A stretch of 64,000 nt of DNA from Gammaproteobacteria bacterium (lineage in GTDB: Bacteria; Pseudomonadota; Gammaproteobacteria; SZUA-140), in contig JAKISP010000017.1 of NCBI GenBank assembly GCA_021648525.1, positions 1 to 64,000 on the forward strand. The letters run 5' to 3'. This document shows, in pieces, positions 63,938 to 64,000 of the stretch. A program made the position numbers and the translations under genes. A model generated the notes under the pieces. The model had not been told where the DNA came from. It saw only the letters and a list, made by a program, of their open reading frames with translations, and searched no databases. How positions within the stretch are numbered: the stretch's first letter is position 1; each line of letters opens with the position of its first letter.

Positions 63938-64000
63938 TCACTTAGCATGGTGAAGTTTAATCCATCCATCACGTAACGCATAAAGTCCCTGGGATTTTAG
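63938..64000 (-). CDS. C-terminal end of probable group II intron reverse transcriptase/maturase (partial)
   Basis: Twenty residues before a TGA at 63938: LKSQGLYALRDGWIKLHHAK, entering from the right edge. The pattern QGLxxLRDxWIKLHH resembles the last residues of group II intron-encoded maturases. Only this fragment is in the window, so the assignment is tentative; the following hairpins support it. Confidence 0.4.
   Translation of the reverse strand, partial: LKSQGLYALRDGWIKLHHAK

Overview
The window looks like a chromosomal segment of a free-living or host-associated gammaproteobacterium. The housekeeping block at 16.8-22.2 kb (argB, algC, dut, coaBC facing radC, rpmB, rpmG) has an order typical of Gammaproteobacteria, and the envelope genes (TpsB, EptA-type, RND pumps, lipoproteins) are Gram-negative. 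No genus can be named from the sequence alone. No rRNA, tRNA or CRISPR array was found.

Layout. 0-4.5 kb: an MNT-HEPN nucleotidyltransferase, a broken tyrosine integrase, an orphan two-partner-secretion transporter (TpsB) and a divergent Crp/Fnr regulator. 4.5-14.5 kb: an accessory region. It holds a leftward peptidase cluster (one secreted and one leaderless trypsin-like protease plus two unknown companions), an 800-residue SARP-NACHT-transmembrane protein, two large unknown proteins, a 155-bp imperfect palindrome and a 99-bp MITE-like element. 14.5-16.7 kb: gene remnants (CBS, DsbA-like) and small unknowns. 16.8-22.2 kb: the housekeeping block. 22.5-50.3 kb: a dense metal-resistance island. 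It has a Cus-type Cu/Ag RND set with a CusF-like protein; a MerR-promoter-driven operon of a MerP-like protein, an outer-membrane protein, an NHL-repeat lipoprotein, a thioredoxin-like protein and a second MerR; merTPA; an operon of an outer-membrane protein, a DUF4198 (NikK-like) protein and an FMN-binding protein; a cation diffusion facilitator; and a czcICBA-type pump. Two alkaline-phosphatase-superfamily envelope transferases (LtaS-like and EptA-type) lie inside it.

50.5-58.9 kb: a MarR regulator, an MMPL-type RND exporter, a LolA-like protein, a DUF1302 outer-membrane protein, a GST and a secreted SdsA1-like metallo-beta-lactamase hydrolase. The same palindrome (AAGTGyATATrCACTT) lies at the promoters of the regulator, of the exporter operon and between the GST and the hydrolase, so these genes probably form one local regulon handling an amphipathic or sulfated compound. 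This is the best candidate for an undescribed system here.

59.0-63.7 kb: a decaying Wadjet (JetABCD) anti-plasmid locus. jetA is absent, only the tail of jetB remains, jetC is full length but carries three in-frame amber codons, and jetD is intact. The right edge carries the likely C-terminal end of a group II intron reverse transcriptase on the minus strand, with RNA hairpins downstream.
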